NCBI GenBank assembly: GCA_049889395.1
Contig: JBMHDM010000027.1
Coordinates: 1 to 30,771, forward strand
Source: UBA3537 sp049889395
GTDB taxonomy: Bacteria > Bacteroidota > Bacteroidia > Flavobacteriales > Flavobacteriaceae
Direction of reading: 5' to 3'
DNA: 30,771 nucleotides
The notes beneath the pieces are model-generated. The model was not told the origin of the DNA. It searched no databases and worked only from the letters and a program-made list of their open reading frames with translations. Shown one piece after another: positions 16,098 to 24,407 of the stretch. Both the position numbers and the translations under genes were made by a program. Each line of letters opens with the position of its first letter. The first letter of the stretch is position 1.

Positions 16098-16915
16098 CCT
16101 AATGCTACATCCAAAGTCATCATTACGATAAATCCTCCAATAAATCCAAGTGTTGCAACATCTGTGTATTTATCACGCTGCGTTTCTGGAATGACTTCTT
16201 CTACTACTACAAAAATCATTGCACCAGCCGCAAAAGCTAGGGCATAGGGTAGAATAGGCGTAAAAAACGTAACTGCTAGAGCGCCGGCTACTGCAGCGAT
16301 AGGCTCTACAATTGCAGATAATTGTCCATACCAAAAACTTTTGAAACGGCTAACCCCTTGTCGTCGTAATGGCATTGAAACGGCAATCCCTTCAGGAAAA
16401 TTTTGAATTCCAATTCCCAAAGCTAGCGCAACTGCACCACCAATGGTTGCCTCTGGAATACCTGCTGCAACTCCCCCAAACAAAACGCCCACTGCAAGAC
16501 CCTCTGGTATATTATGTAAAGTTATGGCCAAAACCAATAAAGTTGTTCTATGCAAAGGTGATTTAACCCCTTCTTTTTCACTTTCCTTAAAATTGATATG
16601 TAAATGGGGTAGAATTTTATCTAAGCCAAATAAAAATAGGGCTCCTAACCCAAACCCAACAGCCGCAGGAATCACCTTTTCAAATCCTTCACCTGGACTC
16701 ATTTCAATCCCAGGGGCCAACAAACTCCAGAAACTTGCAGCAACCATCACCCCGCCCGTAAACCCCAACATACCATCAAGTAGCCCTCGATTCATCCCTT
16801 TAAAAAGAAAAACCAATGATGCTCCTAGCGCCGTTAAAATCCACGTAAAAAGGGAAGCATAAAAGGCTGCTAATACTGGGTTTAAATCGCTTAAGTACTC
16901 AATGATGGTATTCAT
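16094..16915 (-). CDS. ZIP family divalent metal transporter
   Basis: A 273-residue membrane protein with eight predicted helices. The two metal-binding helices carry HNIPEGLAVG and QNFPEGIAVS, the signature of bacterial ZIP (GufA/ZupT-like) zinc or iron importers; a His-containing loop (HLHINF) lies between helices three and four. In the second motif the usual His is Gln, a common variant in this subgroup. Placement next to feoAB suggests metal uptake, but it is on the other strand with its own -7 box at 16933-16940. Confidence 0.92.
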   Translation of the reverse strand: MNTIIEYLSDLNPVLAAFYASLFTWILTALGASLVFLFKGMNRGLLDGMLGFTGGVMVAASFWSLLAPGIEMSPGEGFEKVIPAAVGFGLGALFLFGLDKILPHLHINFKESEKEGVKSPLHRTTLLVLAITLHNIPEGLAVGVLFGGVAAGIPEATIGGAVALALGIGIQNFPEGIAVSMPLRRQGVSRFKSFWYGQLSAIVEPIAAVAGALAVTFFTPILPYALAFAAGAMIFVVVEEVIPETQRDKYTDVATLGFIGGFIVMMTLDVALG

Positions 16916-16932
16916 GTTTTTTTAAATTTGGT

Positions 16933-16940
16933 CAAATATA
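16933..16940 (-). promoter_or_regulatory. -7 box of the ZIP gene
   Basis: TATATTTG on the minus strand, 17 bp before the ZIP start codon and directly abutting the stop of the J-domain gene. Confidence 0.45.
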
Positions 16941-17666
16941 CTAAAAGCCCCTCTCTTTCTGAAGTTGCTCATACGCTTCTTGGACGTTCCTAAATTTTTC
17001 TTCAGCACCTCTTTGATGCTCGGGTCCCAAATGCTGAACTTTATCCGGATGATATTTTTTGGCCATACGACGGTACGCTTTTTTGATGTCCTGTATGGTG
17101 GCCTTTTGATCAATTTCCAAAATTTTATAGGCATTCCCAACAGCATTATAAAACATGGCTTTGATACTGTCAAAATCTTTAGCGCTAATCCCTAAATACC
17201 GTGCCATTTGCGCTATTGTAGATACCTCACTTGCAACCACATGACCATCAGCTTTAGCAATTCCAAACAAAAAATGTAGTAATTGTAGTCGCGAGGCATG
17301 ATCCATCATTTGTTGAATTTGAAGACACACTTGCCGGATTGAAATATTGGTCTGCTTATTTATTTCCTTAAATAATCGAAAGGCATGATTTGCACGATCC
17401 TTACCATACATCTGAACAAATTGACGGCGGACAAAGTCTAACTCCCGCCGATCTTGTTTACCATCTGCTTTAATTACCAAAGAAGCCAAAATAAGTAGAC
17501 TAACTTCGAAGTCTCCAGACTGTGTTTGTGTTTTTACACTTGTGTATTTCTTGGTGCTTGCAGAAGAGTTGTCAAGTAAACTTCCTAATGCTAAACCAAT
17601 GATAGCACCTATAGGTCCGCCAAAAGACCATCCTACAGAAGCACCTATCCATTTTGCAAAACTCAT
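16941..17666 (-). CDS. TerB/J-domain protein, DjlA-like co-chaperone
   Basis: A 241-residue protein with three parts. A Gly-rich hydrophobic N-terminus (WSFGGPIGAIIGLALGSLL) may insert in the membrane; residues about 45-165 form a TerB-like helical domain with two LVIKADGK/IAKADGHV-type acidic turns; and the C-terminal 65 residues are a J-domain with the HPD tripeptide in KKYHPDKV. DjlA-type proteins stimulate DnaK at or near the membrane. The substrate here is unknown. Its -7 box is at 17684-17691. Confidence 0.9.
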   Translation of the reverse strand: MSFAKWIGASVGWSFGGPIGAIIGLALGSLLDNSSASTKKYTSVKTQTQSGDFEVSLLILASLVIKADGKQDRRELDFVRRQFVQMYGKDRANHAFRLFKEINKQTNISIRQVCLQIQQMMDHASRLQLLHFLFGIAKADGHVVASEVSTIAQMARYLGISAKDFDSIKAMFYNAVGNAYKILEIDQKATIQDIKKAYRRMAKKYHPDKVQHLGPEHQRGAEEKFRNVQEAYEQLQKERGF

Positions 17667-17683
17667 TGTATAATTTTATTTAT

Positions 17684-17691
17684 CAAACCTA
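17684..17691 (-). promoter_or_regulatory. -7 box of the TerB/J-domain gene
   Basis: TAGGTTTG on the minus strand matches TAnnTTTG and lies 17 bp before the start codon. Confidence 0.45.
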
Positions 17692-17768
17692 CGGAATTTG
17701 ATGCTGTTTTGAGTTCGTTTTTAACAATTATTTGCAAGTAGATTTCCAAAAATAATATAACAATTATA

Positions 17769-17776
17769 TATCTTTG
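17769..17776 (+). promoter_or_regulatory. -7 box of the bacilliredoxin gene
   Basis: TATCTTTG matches TAnnTTTG. It lies 24 bp before the ATG at 17801 and covers the alternative upstream TTG start, which can therefore be dismissed. Confidence 0.5.
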
Positions 17777-17800
17777 TGGTGTAATTTAAAACTAGAAATC

Positions 17801-18211
17801 ATGTACCCAGCCGAATTAGTTAAACCCATGCGCGAACACCTCTCACAGGTCGGATTTGAAGAACTATTTAGTGCCGAAGCTGTTGATGCCGCTTTAGCAA
17901 AATCAGGCACAACACTTGTGGTGATAAACTCTGTCTGTGGCTGTGCAGCCGCCAATGCCCGTCCAGGTGCCATACAAAGTCTAGAAAATGATAAACGGCC
18001 AAGTCATACCGTAACTGTTTTTGCAGGTGTTGATAAAGAGGCGGTGGATAAAGCTCGTGAACACATGATTCCATTCCCTCCAAGTTCGCCTTGTATGGCT
18101 CTTTTTAAAGATGGAGAACTGGTGCACATGCTAGAACGTCATCATATTGAAGGGCGACCTGCAGAGCTCATCGCAGAAAATCTTAAAAATGCTTACAACG
18201 AGTATTGTTAG
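17801..18211 (+). CDS. Bacilliredoxin, BrxA/BrxB (YphP/YqiW) family
   Basis: A 136-residue thioredoxin-fold protein with the unusual CGC active site (C46-G47-C48, in NSVCGCAAANARPG) that defines this family. In low-GC Gram-positives these enzymes remove bacillithiol from proteins under oxidative stress; Bacteroidota also carry them. The C-terminal IEGRPAELIAENLKNAY helix is typical and full length is present. It is a single gene with its own -7 box and a strong terminator 6 bp after the stop. Confidence 0.93.
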   Translation: MYPAELVKPMREHLSQVGFEELFSAEAVDAALAKSGTTLVVINSVCGCAAANARPGAIQSLENDKRPSHTVTVFAGVDKEAVDKAREHMIPFPPSSPCMALFKDGELVHMLERHHIEGRPAELIAENLKNAYNEYC

Positions 18212-18217
18212 TCCTAA

Positions 18218-18244
18218 AAAAAGCCCTGATAATCAGGGCTTTTT
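18218..18244. terminator. Bidirectional intrinsic terminator
   Basis: GCCCTGA (18223-18229), TAA loop, TCAGGGC (18233-18239), flanked by A-run on the left and T-run on the right, so it can end transcription of the bacilliredoxin gene and of the convergent secreted-protein gene. Confidence 0.92.
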
Positions 18245-18265
18245 AGTAGAATCATTCTCACAAAT

Positions 18266-18910
18266 TTATTTTATAAACTGTACCTCTATAACATCACCTG
18301 CATAAACTTGCCAATCGTTGGGGACTGTAGTTTGAGGTACTAAAGTAACTTTATCGTCAGCAACAGTATAGTCCAAATTGGCAACTAATTTAGCACCATT
18401 TCTATACACCCAAACCTGTGAATAATTTGGCAAAACAGGAGAACCTGTTAGTGTATACTCTGTTTGACCAGCTGTTGCATCAAATTTTTGTTGTCCACTT
18501 TGAATCAAATCGGTGGCTTTAAGTTTTTTGGTTGCAACTGTGGCTTCATCACGAACCAATATGGTCCATCCTGTACCAGTGACGTGGTCAGACTTGGTGG
18601 TTGCGTCTGTAGAGGCTGCCAAAGTTGCCGGATCGACCAACTCGATGCCATCAAGAGCAAAGATCTTGTCATCGACATCAATGTAAGTGCTATCAGTTAG
18701 AATTCCGCCTAGTTGCCAAGTCGTTGTGGTCACATCAGCTATAGTGTTGGACAACAGTGTTATACCATTTTTGGCTTGTAGGTATTTGATTGTTCCTTTG
18801 TTGTCAATCACTCGAACTGCACCTTCTGTTACTGTAGTGCCAGGAACGATATCACTTTGTTTGGTGGCATCACCGGTTTTCTGTTGGGCATAAATTGTGG
18901 TTGAACACAA
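18266..18910 (-). CDS. Secreted protein with tail-fibre-like C-terminus, start codon lost or damaged
   Basis: The product is Thr/Asp/Val-rich and ends in a domain (from about residue 145) reading AGQTEYTLTG ... VWVYRNGAKL ... GDVIEVQFIK, which is repeated in the neighbouring broken gene. The family is not recognised; the beta-rich repeat resembles surface or fibre-type proteins. Upstream in the same frame, codons 18943 down to 18911 encode a convincing signal peptide (KYKLILAIFTILCSTTIYA), but the codon before them is TGA (18944-18946) and no ATG, GTG or TTG lies before the signal peptide. One extra A near 18942 would explain this. As it stands translation could begin only at the TTG at 18910, inside the signal peptide. 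It may be a recent pseudogene or a sequence error. Confidence 0.6.
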   Translation of the reverse strand: MCSTTIYAQQKTGDATKQSDIVPGTTVTEGAVRVIDNKGTIKYLQAKNGITLLSNTIADVTTTTWQLGGILTDSTYIDVDDKIFALDGIELVDPATLAASTDATTKSDHVTGTGWTILVRDEATVATKKLKATDLIQSGQQKFDATAGQTEYTLTGSPVLPNYSQVWVYRNGAKLVANLDYTVADDKVTLVPQTTVPNDWQVYAGDVIEVQFIK

Positions 18911-18992
18911 AATTGTAAAAATTGCTAAAATTAATTTATACTTTCAATTTGGGGGTTGTTATCTCATTTTGATATGTTTTATAGTTATTATT

Positions 18993-19496
18993 TTATTTGA
19001 GTTTTACGATTCTAATTTCATCGTTTTGGTAGTACACCACGCCTGATTCTAATTCAATAGTTGTGTTGTTAATTGATGTAAAATCGATGCGGACACCGTT
19101 CCGATAAACGGTTAGTTTATCTGTATCTTGAACCACAAGAGGGGTTTGAAATGTTGTTTGTCCAGCTTGTGCAATATGAAGAACTGATTTCTGATCAAAT
19201 TCTGAAGATTCATTCGCCATTCGAACCCATTTGTCTCCGTCCCAGTAATAATAGCCGGGGGTAATATCGGTGTTCGATGTGGTGTTTTAAACCATAAGCC
19301 CTTCTGTATTACCATTCGTGATGGTTTGGTTGTCTGCTGAGTCCGTCAATGGAACTTTTGGGAATAGTACCCCACGATTGTCTGCTACAACCTCAAGCTG
19401 AGATGAGGGATTTGGTGTAGGGGTTCCTATTCCAACTTGAGCATTAGCGCCAAGTGAAACAAACAACAATACGATTATGTATAATTTTAAGGGCAT
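18993..19496 (-). pseudogene. Secreted surface protein interrupted by an in-frame stop
   Basis: The frame starts at 19496 with a clear signal peptide (MPLKLYIIVLLFVSLGANA), then QVGIGTPTPNPSSQLEV, an N-terminal motif common in Flavobacteriia surface proteins. At 19287-19289 a TAA interrupts the phrase GLMV-stop-NTTSN, where related proteins have a Tyr (MVYNT); beyond it the same frame continues without shift through YYYWDGDKWVRMA and a C-terminal domain VYRNGVRIDF ... NDEIRIVKLK, ending at 18993. One T-to-A change would restore 167 residues. The C-terminal domain is a paralogue of that in the adjacent gene. I call it a recently inactivated gene, though a base-call error cannot be excluded. 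Confidence 0.8.
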
Positions 19497-19543
19497 AGCT
19501 AATCTGCAAGAAAGAGAAAATTATGATATCTTACTACTGTCAT

Positions 19544-19574
19544 GTAACAAACGGTCATTTGACGTAATAAACGG
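19544..19574 (-). promoter_or_regulatory. Direct repeats, candidate LytTR-type response-regulator site
   Basis: On the minus strand two copies of CCGTTTnTTAC (plus-strand 19544-19554 and 19564-19574) are spaced 20 bp start to start. Each contains a core close to the LytTR-family recognition pattern [TA][AC][CA]GTTN[AG][TG], one copy matching all nine positions and the other eight. They lie 48-78 bp upstream of the interrupted secreted-protein gene. Binding is inferred from the pattern only. Confidence 0.35.
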
Positions 19575-19586
19575 GAAAATTAGTGC

Positions 19587-20945
19587 TTAAATAAAATTCA
19601 GTAAATCCTCTATTTTGGACAATAAATGGATTTTAATTGTTTCAGGCTTCAAACTAAATTTGTTGTTTTTAGCCATGAAAATGGCTTTAAATCCAAGTTT
19701 TTCGGCCTCCATAATACGTTGTTCAACCCGCTGTACTGGTCTGATCTCACCCGACAAGCCAACTTCACCCGCAAAGCAATATTGATCTCTAATTGCGGTA
19801 TCGTCGTTAGAGGATAAAATCGCCGCAACTACAGCCAAGTCTATGGCAGGATCATCCACTGTAATACCTCCTGTGATGTTCAAGAATACATCTTTTGTGC
19901 CTAATCTAAAACCAGCTCGTTTTTCGAGTACGGCCAAAAGCATATTTAATCGCTTGGCATTGAAACCTGTGGCGCTGCGTTGAGGCGTTCCATAAACAGC
20001 AGAACTCACCAACGCTTGCACCTCAACCAGTAATGGCCGCATTCCCTCCAATGTCACAGCGATTGCATTGCCAGACAGCATTTGATCTTTTTTTGAAATT
20101 AAAATTTCTGATGGATTTTGAACTTCTCTTAATCCTGTGCCTTGCATCTCATAAATCCCCAGCTCATTGGTTGATCCAAAGCGATTTTTGTGAGCGCGTA
20201 GGAGTCTAAACACGTGATTCCTATCGCCTTCAAATTGTAAGACTGTGTCCACCATGTGCTCCAAAATTTTTGGTCCAGCAATGCTGCCATCTTTGGTAAT
20301 ATGACCAATTAAAATAACAGGTGTAGCGGTTTCTTTAGCAAATTTCATTAGCTCGGTTGTACACTGTTTAATTTGTGAAACACTGCCAGCAGAGGCTTCT
20401 ATATAATCACTCTGTAGAGTTTGTATGGAATCAATAACTAAAATCTCTGGCTGTAAAGCCTCTATCTGCTTAAAAATATATTGGGTTTTAGTCTCTGTTA
20501 ATATAAAACATTGCGGACTAGTCGAACTAATACGTTCTGCCCGAAGTTTGATTTGAGTTTGGCTTTCTTCACCAGAAACATAAAGTGTTTTGTAAGGAAG
20601 TTTTAATGATATTTGAAGCATCAAGGTGCTTTTCCCAATGCCTGGTTCACCGCCTAACAAAATTAATGATCCCGGTACAAGACCCCCACCTAAGACTCTA
20701 TTCAACTCATGGTCTAGTGTATTTAGTCTTGGTGTATCTGTCGTGTCAATTTCTGTGATTTTAAGGGGTTTAGAAACCCGTTCTGGGTTTTGGTGACTGT
20801 GGGTTTTCCAATCATTTTTTTGAGGTTTTTGGATGACCTCCTCAGAAATTGTGTTCCACGACTTACAGGACGTACATTGCCCTTGCCATTTGGCATATTG
20901 CGCACCGCAACTTTGACAATAAAATGTAGTTTTTAGCTTTGCCAT
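19587..20945 (-). CDS. radA: DNA repair protein RadA
   Basis: A 452-residue RecA-like ATPase that promotes branch migration during recombinational repair. The N-terminal C4 zinc finger uses C10, C13, C24 and C27 (CQSCG ... GQCTSC), the Walker A is GGEPGIGKST, the family-specific KNRFG motif is present, and the C-terminus is a Lon-like domain (GGITVDDPAIDLAVVAA). A TTG three bases upstream could start translation but ATG at 20945 matches family N-termini. The start overlaps the stop of the esterase-like gene by one base (TGATG), so it is the last gene of the panC operon. Confidence 0.96.
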   Translation of the reverse strand: MAKLKTTFYCQSCGAQYAKWQGQCTSCKSWNTISEEVIQKPQKNDWKTHSHQNPERVSKPLKITEIDTTDTPRLNTLDHELNRVLGGGLVPGSLILLGGEPGIGKSTLMLQISLKLPYKTLYVSGEESQTQIKLRAERISSTSPQCFILTETKTQYIFKQIEALQPEILVIDSIQTLQSDYIEASAGSVSQIKQCTTELMKFAKETATPVILIGHITKDGSIAGPKILEHMVDTVLQFEGDRNHVFRLLRAHKNRFGSTNELGIYEMQGTGLREVQNPSEILISKKDQMLSGNAIAVTLEGMRPLLVEVQALVSSAVYGTPQRSATGFNAKRLNMLLAVLEKRAGFRLGTKDVFLNITGGITVDDPAIDLAVVAAILSSNDDTAIRDQYCFAGEVGLSGEIRPVQRVEQRIMEAEKLGFKAIFMAKNNKFSLKPETIKIHLLSKIEDLLNFI

Positions 20946-22084
20946 CAAAATCCAAATTCATTTTTAATTTGATCTGCTCGATCTAATAAATCGTCTTTTG
21001 TGATTCCATCAATTTCTTGATAAATATACGCTTCTTGATATGATTTCATAGCTTTTTTAGGATTTCCACTGGCTTCGTAAAATAGTCCCATGTAGTAGTT
21101 TTTTAATACGGTTTCAGGATATGCTTTTCGAGCTAATTTGGCCAAATCTTCAAAATATTGGTACGTTTTATTTTTGTTTATGGCCGCTGATATGGCTCTG
21201 AAATCATTAACCAAAATTTGTTTGTCGATATCAAATAAAGATTTAATCATCTCATATTTTTGAACTAAATAATCCACTGGTGATGTTTCAAGCGAAACAA
21301 TTTTCGTTTTATACTCCGTTCTTGAAATGGGTCTATAGGCCTTAAAAATGTGTTGAAGCCCTTTAGGCAAAGACTGTGCTGCTAAGCCGTAGTGGTTTAC
21401 GGCTTCTAATTTGTCAAATTGATAATAAAAGTCACTTGATTTAACAGCAATAAAATTATCATTGAGTTGCTCAATTTGAGTTCTGTTTCTTTTAAAATCT
21501 TCACTGCTAGTAGATAGGTAATAAAAATAGGGGGAATCAATTGATTGGCAGCGCGAAGTAAGATTGTCAATCATGTAGGGCGATAAGTCAGGACTCAAAG
21601 ATATGTAGGCGTCAAAAGTCGGTGACTTACTAAAGCTGTAGAAGTTAATAAAATTGGCTGAGGCACCATGCCCTATGGCTACTTTGAAGTTCCCAGTTCT
21701 ATAGTTATCATCCATAAAAGGGATTAATTCTGATTTGATAAATTCAAAAAAATCAGCTCCTTTTTGTGTGGGAAAATGGTTTACATCTGAAATAAAAAAA
21801 TCATCTTCTCGGGTCTCTAATTGATTGACACCAACCACAATAGCCTCTGGCATATCGTCCCAATAAGATATAAAGTCGACATTGGCAGAGGCAACTTCAA
21901 ACAAATAATCTCCATCTAACACAACAATTAAGGGGTAGGTTTTGTCATCATTTTCATCATAATTTCGAGGCAATTGAATTTTCAACTCGCGCGTTCCCAA
22001 GCGATCTGATTCAATAAACTCATATTGTGTTTGTGCCAATAAAATATTAGCACAAAAGATTAATAATAGAGTTAATAGTCGCAT
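20945..22084 (-). CDS. Secreted alpha/beta-hydrolase-fold (esterase-like) protein with TPR-like tail, nucleophile Ser missing
   Basis: A 379-residue protein with signal peptide MRLLTLLLIFCANILLAQ, chosen by starting at 22084 rather than the in-frame ATG at 22111. Residues about 25-250 resemble the Fes/esterase-D family (LPRNYDENDDKTYPLIVVLDGDYLF, VGVNQ, FMDDNYRT). At the nucleophile elbow, where active members have Gly-His-Ser-x-Gly, this protein has G138-H139-G140-A141-S142, so the catalytic Ser is replaced by Gly. It may be non-catalytic or use another residue. The C-terminal 100 residues look like one or two TPR repeats (YYMGLFYEASGNPKKAMKSY). Its role with panCD and radA is unknown. Confidence 0.8.
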   Translation of the reverse strand: MRLLTLLLIFCANILLAQTQYEFIESDRLGTRELKIQLPRNYDENDDKTYPLIVVLDGDYLFEVASANVDFISYWDDMPEAIVVGVNQLETREDDFFISDVNHFPTQKGADFFEFIKSELIPFMDDNYRTGNFKVAIGHGASANFINFYSFSKSPTFDAYISLSPDLSPYMIDNLTSRCQSIDSPYFYYLSTSSEDFKRNRTQIEQLNDNFIAVKSSDFYYQFDKLEAVNHYGLAAQSLPKGLQHIFKAYRPISRTEYKTKIVSLETSPVDYLVQKYEMIKSLFDIDKQILVNDFRAISAAINKNKTYQYFEDLAKLARKAYPETVLKNYYMGLFYEASGNPKKAMKSYQEAYIYQEIDGITKDDLLDRADQIKNEFGF

Positions 22085-22156
22085 TAAATTGGTTATTAAT
22101 TTGTGCCACAAGTTAAGTAATTCACTAAAAAAAAGGAATAAATAAACAAGTTAGTT

Positions 22157-23125
22157 TTACTCTTTTGGTTTGTTGTAAACCGAATTATAAAGTGGTAAAA
22201 ACACAAGTGAAAGCCCACCTAAGATGACTATCATTAGGGTTTGAGAGGTCCACATAATCCAGCCAAACGCCAAGCTAGCGTCCTCTGGCGCACTAAATAG
22301 AGAGAAGGCAGCATATACTGCAATGGGATAAGATCCAATTCCACCATTGGTGGCTGCGATACTAAAACTAGCTGCGATAAATCCAATTAAAATGGCCGAG
22401 AAAGGTAATTCGGCAGTCTGATCAATAGATAAACTGGTAACGTAAAACATTAAAACGTACATGGCCCAAATGAACAAGGTGTGCGCCATAAAAGACCATT
22501 TATTTTTCATTTTAAATATACTGGTTATCCCTTCAATAAGCCCATAAATCAACGTTCGGATTTTAATAAAAAATGGATGCTGATTTTCGGCAATGACTTT
22601 ATAGAAAAAGACTATTATAATCCCACTCAATAAAACTGTAATAAGTTGTTTTTTGGGGTTAAATTGTTCAAAGAATAAGTCAATTATGAGATCGTATTCT
22701 AAAATTAAAGCTATAATTATGATACACAGCATCATCAAAACATCTGCTACTCGTTCTGAAATAATGGTGCCAAATCCTCTTTCGAACGGAATTCCTTCAT
22801 AGTTGGTTATAATTGTAGCCCGCGATACCTCTCCTGCTCTTGGAACAGTGTAATTGATCAAATAGGCAGAAAATACAGACATGATACTATTGGGAAACCT
22901 TAAATTATATCCCATAGGCTGAATCAAATACTTCCAACGATAGGCTCTTGAAATATGACTTAAAATTCCCAAAAGAACTCCAAAAAAAATCCAGTTGTAA
23001 TTGGCACTTTTAAAGTAAATGGCTAGTGTTTCAATAGAAATTTTTTGTAAAGAATACCAGACCAAAAAAGCACCTAACAGAAGTGGTAATACTATTTTTA
23101 GGATGGTTTTTATGGTCAATTTCAA
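22157..23125 (-). CDS. Flippase-like integral membrane protein (UPF0104/YbhN, LPG-synthase TM family)
   Basis: A 322-residue protein with about eight membrane helices. The motifs HISRAYRWKYLI near residue 58, NYTVPRAGEVSRATII near 91 and GGIGSYPIAVYAAF near 261 are diagnostic for the lysylphosphatidylglycerol-synthase transmembrane/UPF0104 superfamily, many members of which are suspected lipid translocators. The soluble aminoacyl-transferase domain of MprF is absent. It follows panD by 6 bp in the same operon, an arrangement I recall as common in Flavobacteriia. Confidence 0.88.
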   Translation of the reverse strand: MKLTIKTILKIVLPLLLGAFLVWYSLQKISIETLAIYFKSANYNWIFFGVLLGILSHISRAYRWKYLIQPMGYNLRFPNSIMSVFSAYLINYTVPRAGEVSRATIITNYEGIPFERGFGTIISERVADVLMMLCIIIIALILEYDLIIDLFFEQFNPKKQLITVLLSGIIIVFFYKVIAENQHPFFIKIRTLIYGLIEGITSIFKMKNKWSFMAHTLFIWAMYVLMFYVTSLSIDQTAELPFSAILIGFIAASFSIAATNGGIGSYPIAVYAAFSLFSAPEDASLAFGWIMWTSQTLMIVILGGLSLVFLPLYNSVYNKPKE

Positions 23126-23131
23126 ATGGGT

Positions 23132-23482
23132 TTATTTCAACAAATTAGTTGATTCGTCTGGGAAAACCAGGGCTGGTTGAAAAGCTTTAGCTTCTTCAAC
23201 AGTCATTGAAGCGTAAGTGATAAGAATAAGGACATCTCCAATATTGACCTTATGCGCTGCAGCACCGTTCAACGTTATTTCACCAGATTGTCTTGGACCG
23301 GGGATCACGTATGTTTCTAAACGTTCACCATTATTATTGTTAACCACTTGTATCTTTTCGCCTTGAACAATATTAGCAGCGTCCATTAAATCTTGATCAA
23401 TGGTAATACTTCCAATATAGTTGAGATCGGCGCCTGTAACTTTGACGCGGTGTATTTTGGATTTAACGACTTGAATTAACAT
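23132..23482 (-). CDS. panD: Aspartate 1-decarboxylase PanD
   Basis: A 116-residue pyruvoyl enzyme that makes beta-alanine for pantothenate. The self-cleavage site G24-S25 lies in YIGSITID; K9 and the downstream GAAAH and GDVLILITY segments are as expected. The proenzyme length is normal. It follows panC by 13 bp, so both steps leading to pantothenate are co-expressed. Confidence 0.97.
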   Translation of the reverse strand: MLIQVVKSKIHRVKVTGADLNYIGSITIDQDLMDAANIVQGEKIQVVNNNNGERLETYVIPGPRQSGEITLNGAAAHKVNIGDVLILITYASMTVEEAKAFQPALVFPDESTNLLK

Positions 23483-23495
23483 AGGGCAAAGGTAA

Positions 23496-24347
23496 TTAAT
23501 TTAAGGCGATATTATCAATTAATCTAACATCTCGTATATGGGCCGCAATAAATGCCCTATATTGTTTTGAGCTATCATAAGATGTAATCGGTTTAAGGGT
23601 TGACTCCTCAGCAATTTGAAAATATTCTAGCTTCAAAAGATCATCATCCATGAATTGATTTTGCACCCCTTCCACTATTGATTGAATATTCTTTTCGGCA
23701 AATTGTTCTTGAACTGATTTTAGGGTTCTGTAGAGTTTTGAAGCCCTCTCCTTTTCCACTTGAGTTAGTCGCTTGTTTCTTGAACTCATGGCCAGCCCAT
23801 TGGGTTCTCTTAATATGGGGCAGGACACAATCTCAGTTTTTATTTTTGCGATAGATACTAGCTTTTTGATAATTTGTAATTGCTGAAAATCCTTTTCTCC
23901 GAAATACGCGATATCGGGCGATACAATGTTAAATAATTTTTGTACCACTGTTCCAACACCATCAAAATGTCCCGGTCTGAACTTACCTTCCATTTGGCGC
24001 TCAAGTCCCGAAAAATTAAATTTGGCGCTAACAATAGAAGTGCCATAAATTTCTTGAACTGAGGGGTTGAAAACGGCCAAATTTGAACTTGAAATTGATT
24101 TAATTTTTTCTAAATCACTCTCTAATGTTTTAGGATATTGATCCAAGTCTTTATGATTGTCAAACTGTGTTGGATTTACAAAAATACTTACAACAACAAA
24201 ATCATTATTCTTTACAGCAGTATTAATAAGGGAAAGATGTCCGTCGTGTAGTGCGCCCATTGTTGGTACAAATCCAATACTATGGGCAGCAGCTTTTTGA
24301 ACTTTAAGCTGCTTTCCAAGTTCTAAACTTGAATTAAATATTTTCAT
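23496..24347 (-). CDS. panC: Pantothenate synthetase PanC
   Basis: A 283-residue ATP-dependent ligase joining pantoate and beta-alanine. Family signatures visible are FVPTMGALHDGHLSLI near residue 27, FVNPTQF, the ERQMEGKFRPGHFDGVGTVV stretch, YFGEKDFQQLQII and MSSRNKRL (KMSKS-like). It is the first gene of the operon panC-panD-flippase-esterase-radA and has a TAnnTTTG box at 24369-24376, divergent from the glgA-like gene. Confidence 0.97.
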   Translation of the reverse strand: MKIFNSSLELGKQLKVQKAAAHSIGFVPTMGALHDGHLSLINTAVKNNDFVVVSIFVNPTQFDNHKDLDQYPKTLESDLEKIKSISSSNLAVFNPSVQEIYGTSIVSAKFNFSGLERQMEGKFRPGHFDGVGTVVQKLFNIVSPDIAYFGEKDFQQLQIIKKLVSIAKIKTEIVSCPILREPNGLAMSSRNKRLTQVEKERASKLYRTLKSVQEQFAEKNIQSIVEGVQNQFMDDDLLKLEYFQIAEESTLKPITSYDSSKQYRAFIAAHIRDVRLIDNIALN

Positions 24348-24368
24348 CAGTTAAAATATTATGGCCTG

Positions 24369-24376
24369 CAAACTTA
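24369..24376 (-). promoter_or_regulatory. -7 box of the panC operon
   Basis: TAAGTTTG on the minus strand matches TAnnTTTG and lies 21 bp before panC. It faces the divergent box at 24408-24415, so the two promoters overlap and may influence each other. Confidence 0.5.
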
Positions 24377-24407
24377 AGCTATTCGGGGTAATCTGCATAA
24401 AATTTTG

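Noticed and set aside
16443..16862. 139-codon plus-strand frame opposite the ZIP transporter
   Set aside because: Pro/Asn/Lys-rich mirror of a conserved membrane protein gene; it has no promoter or coupling and the ZIP frame is unmistakable.
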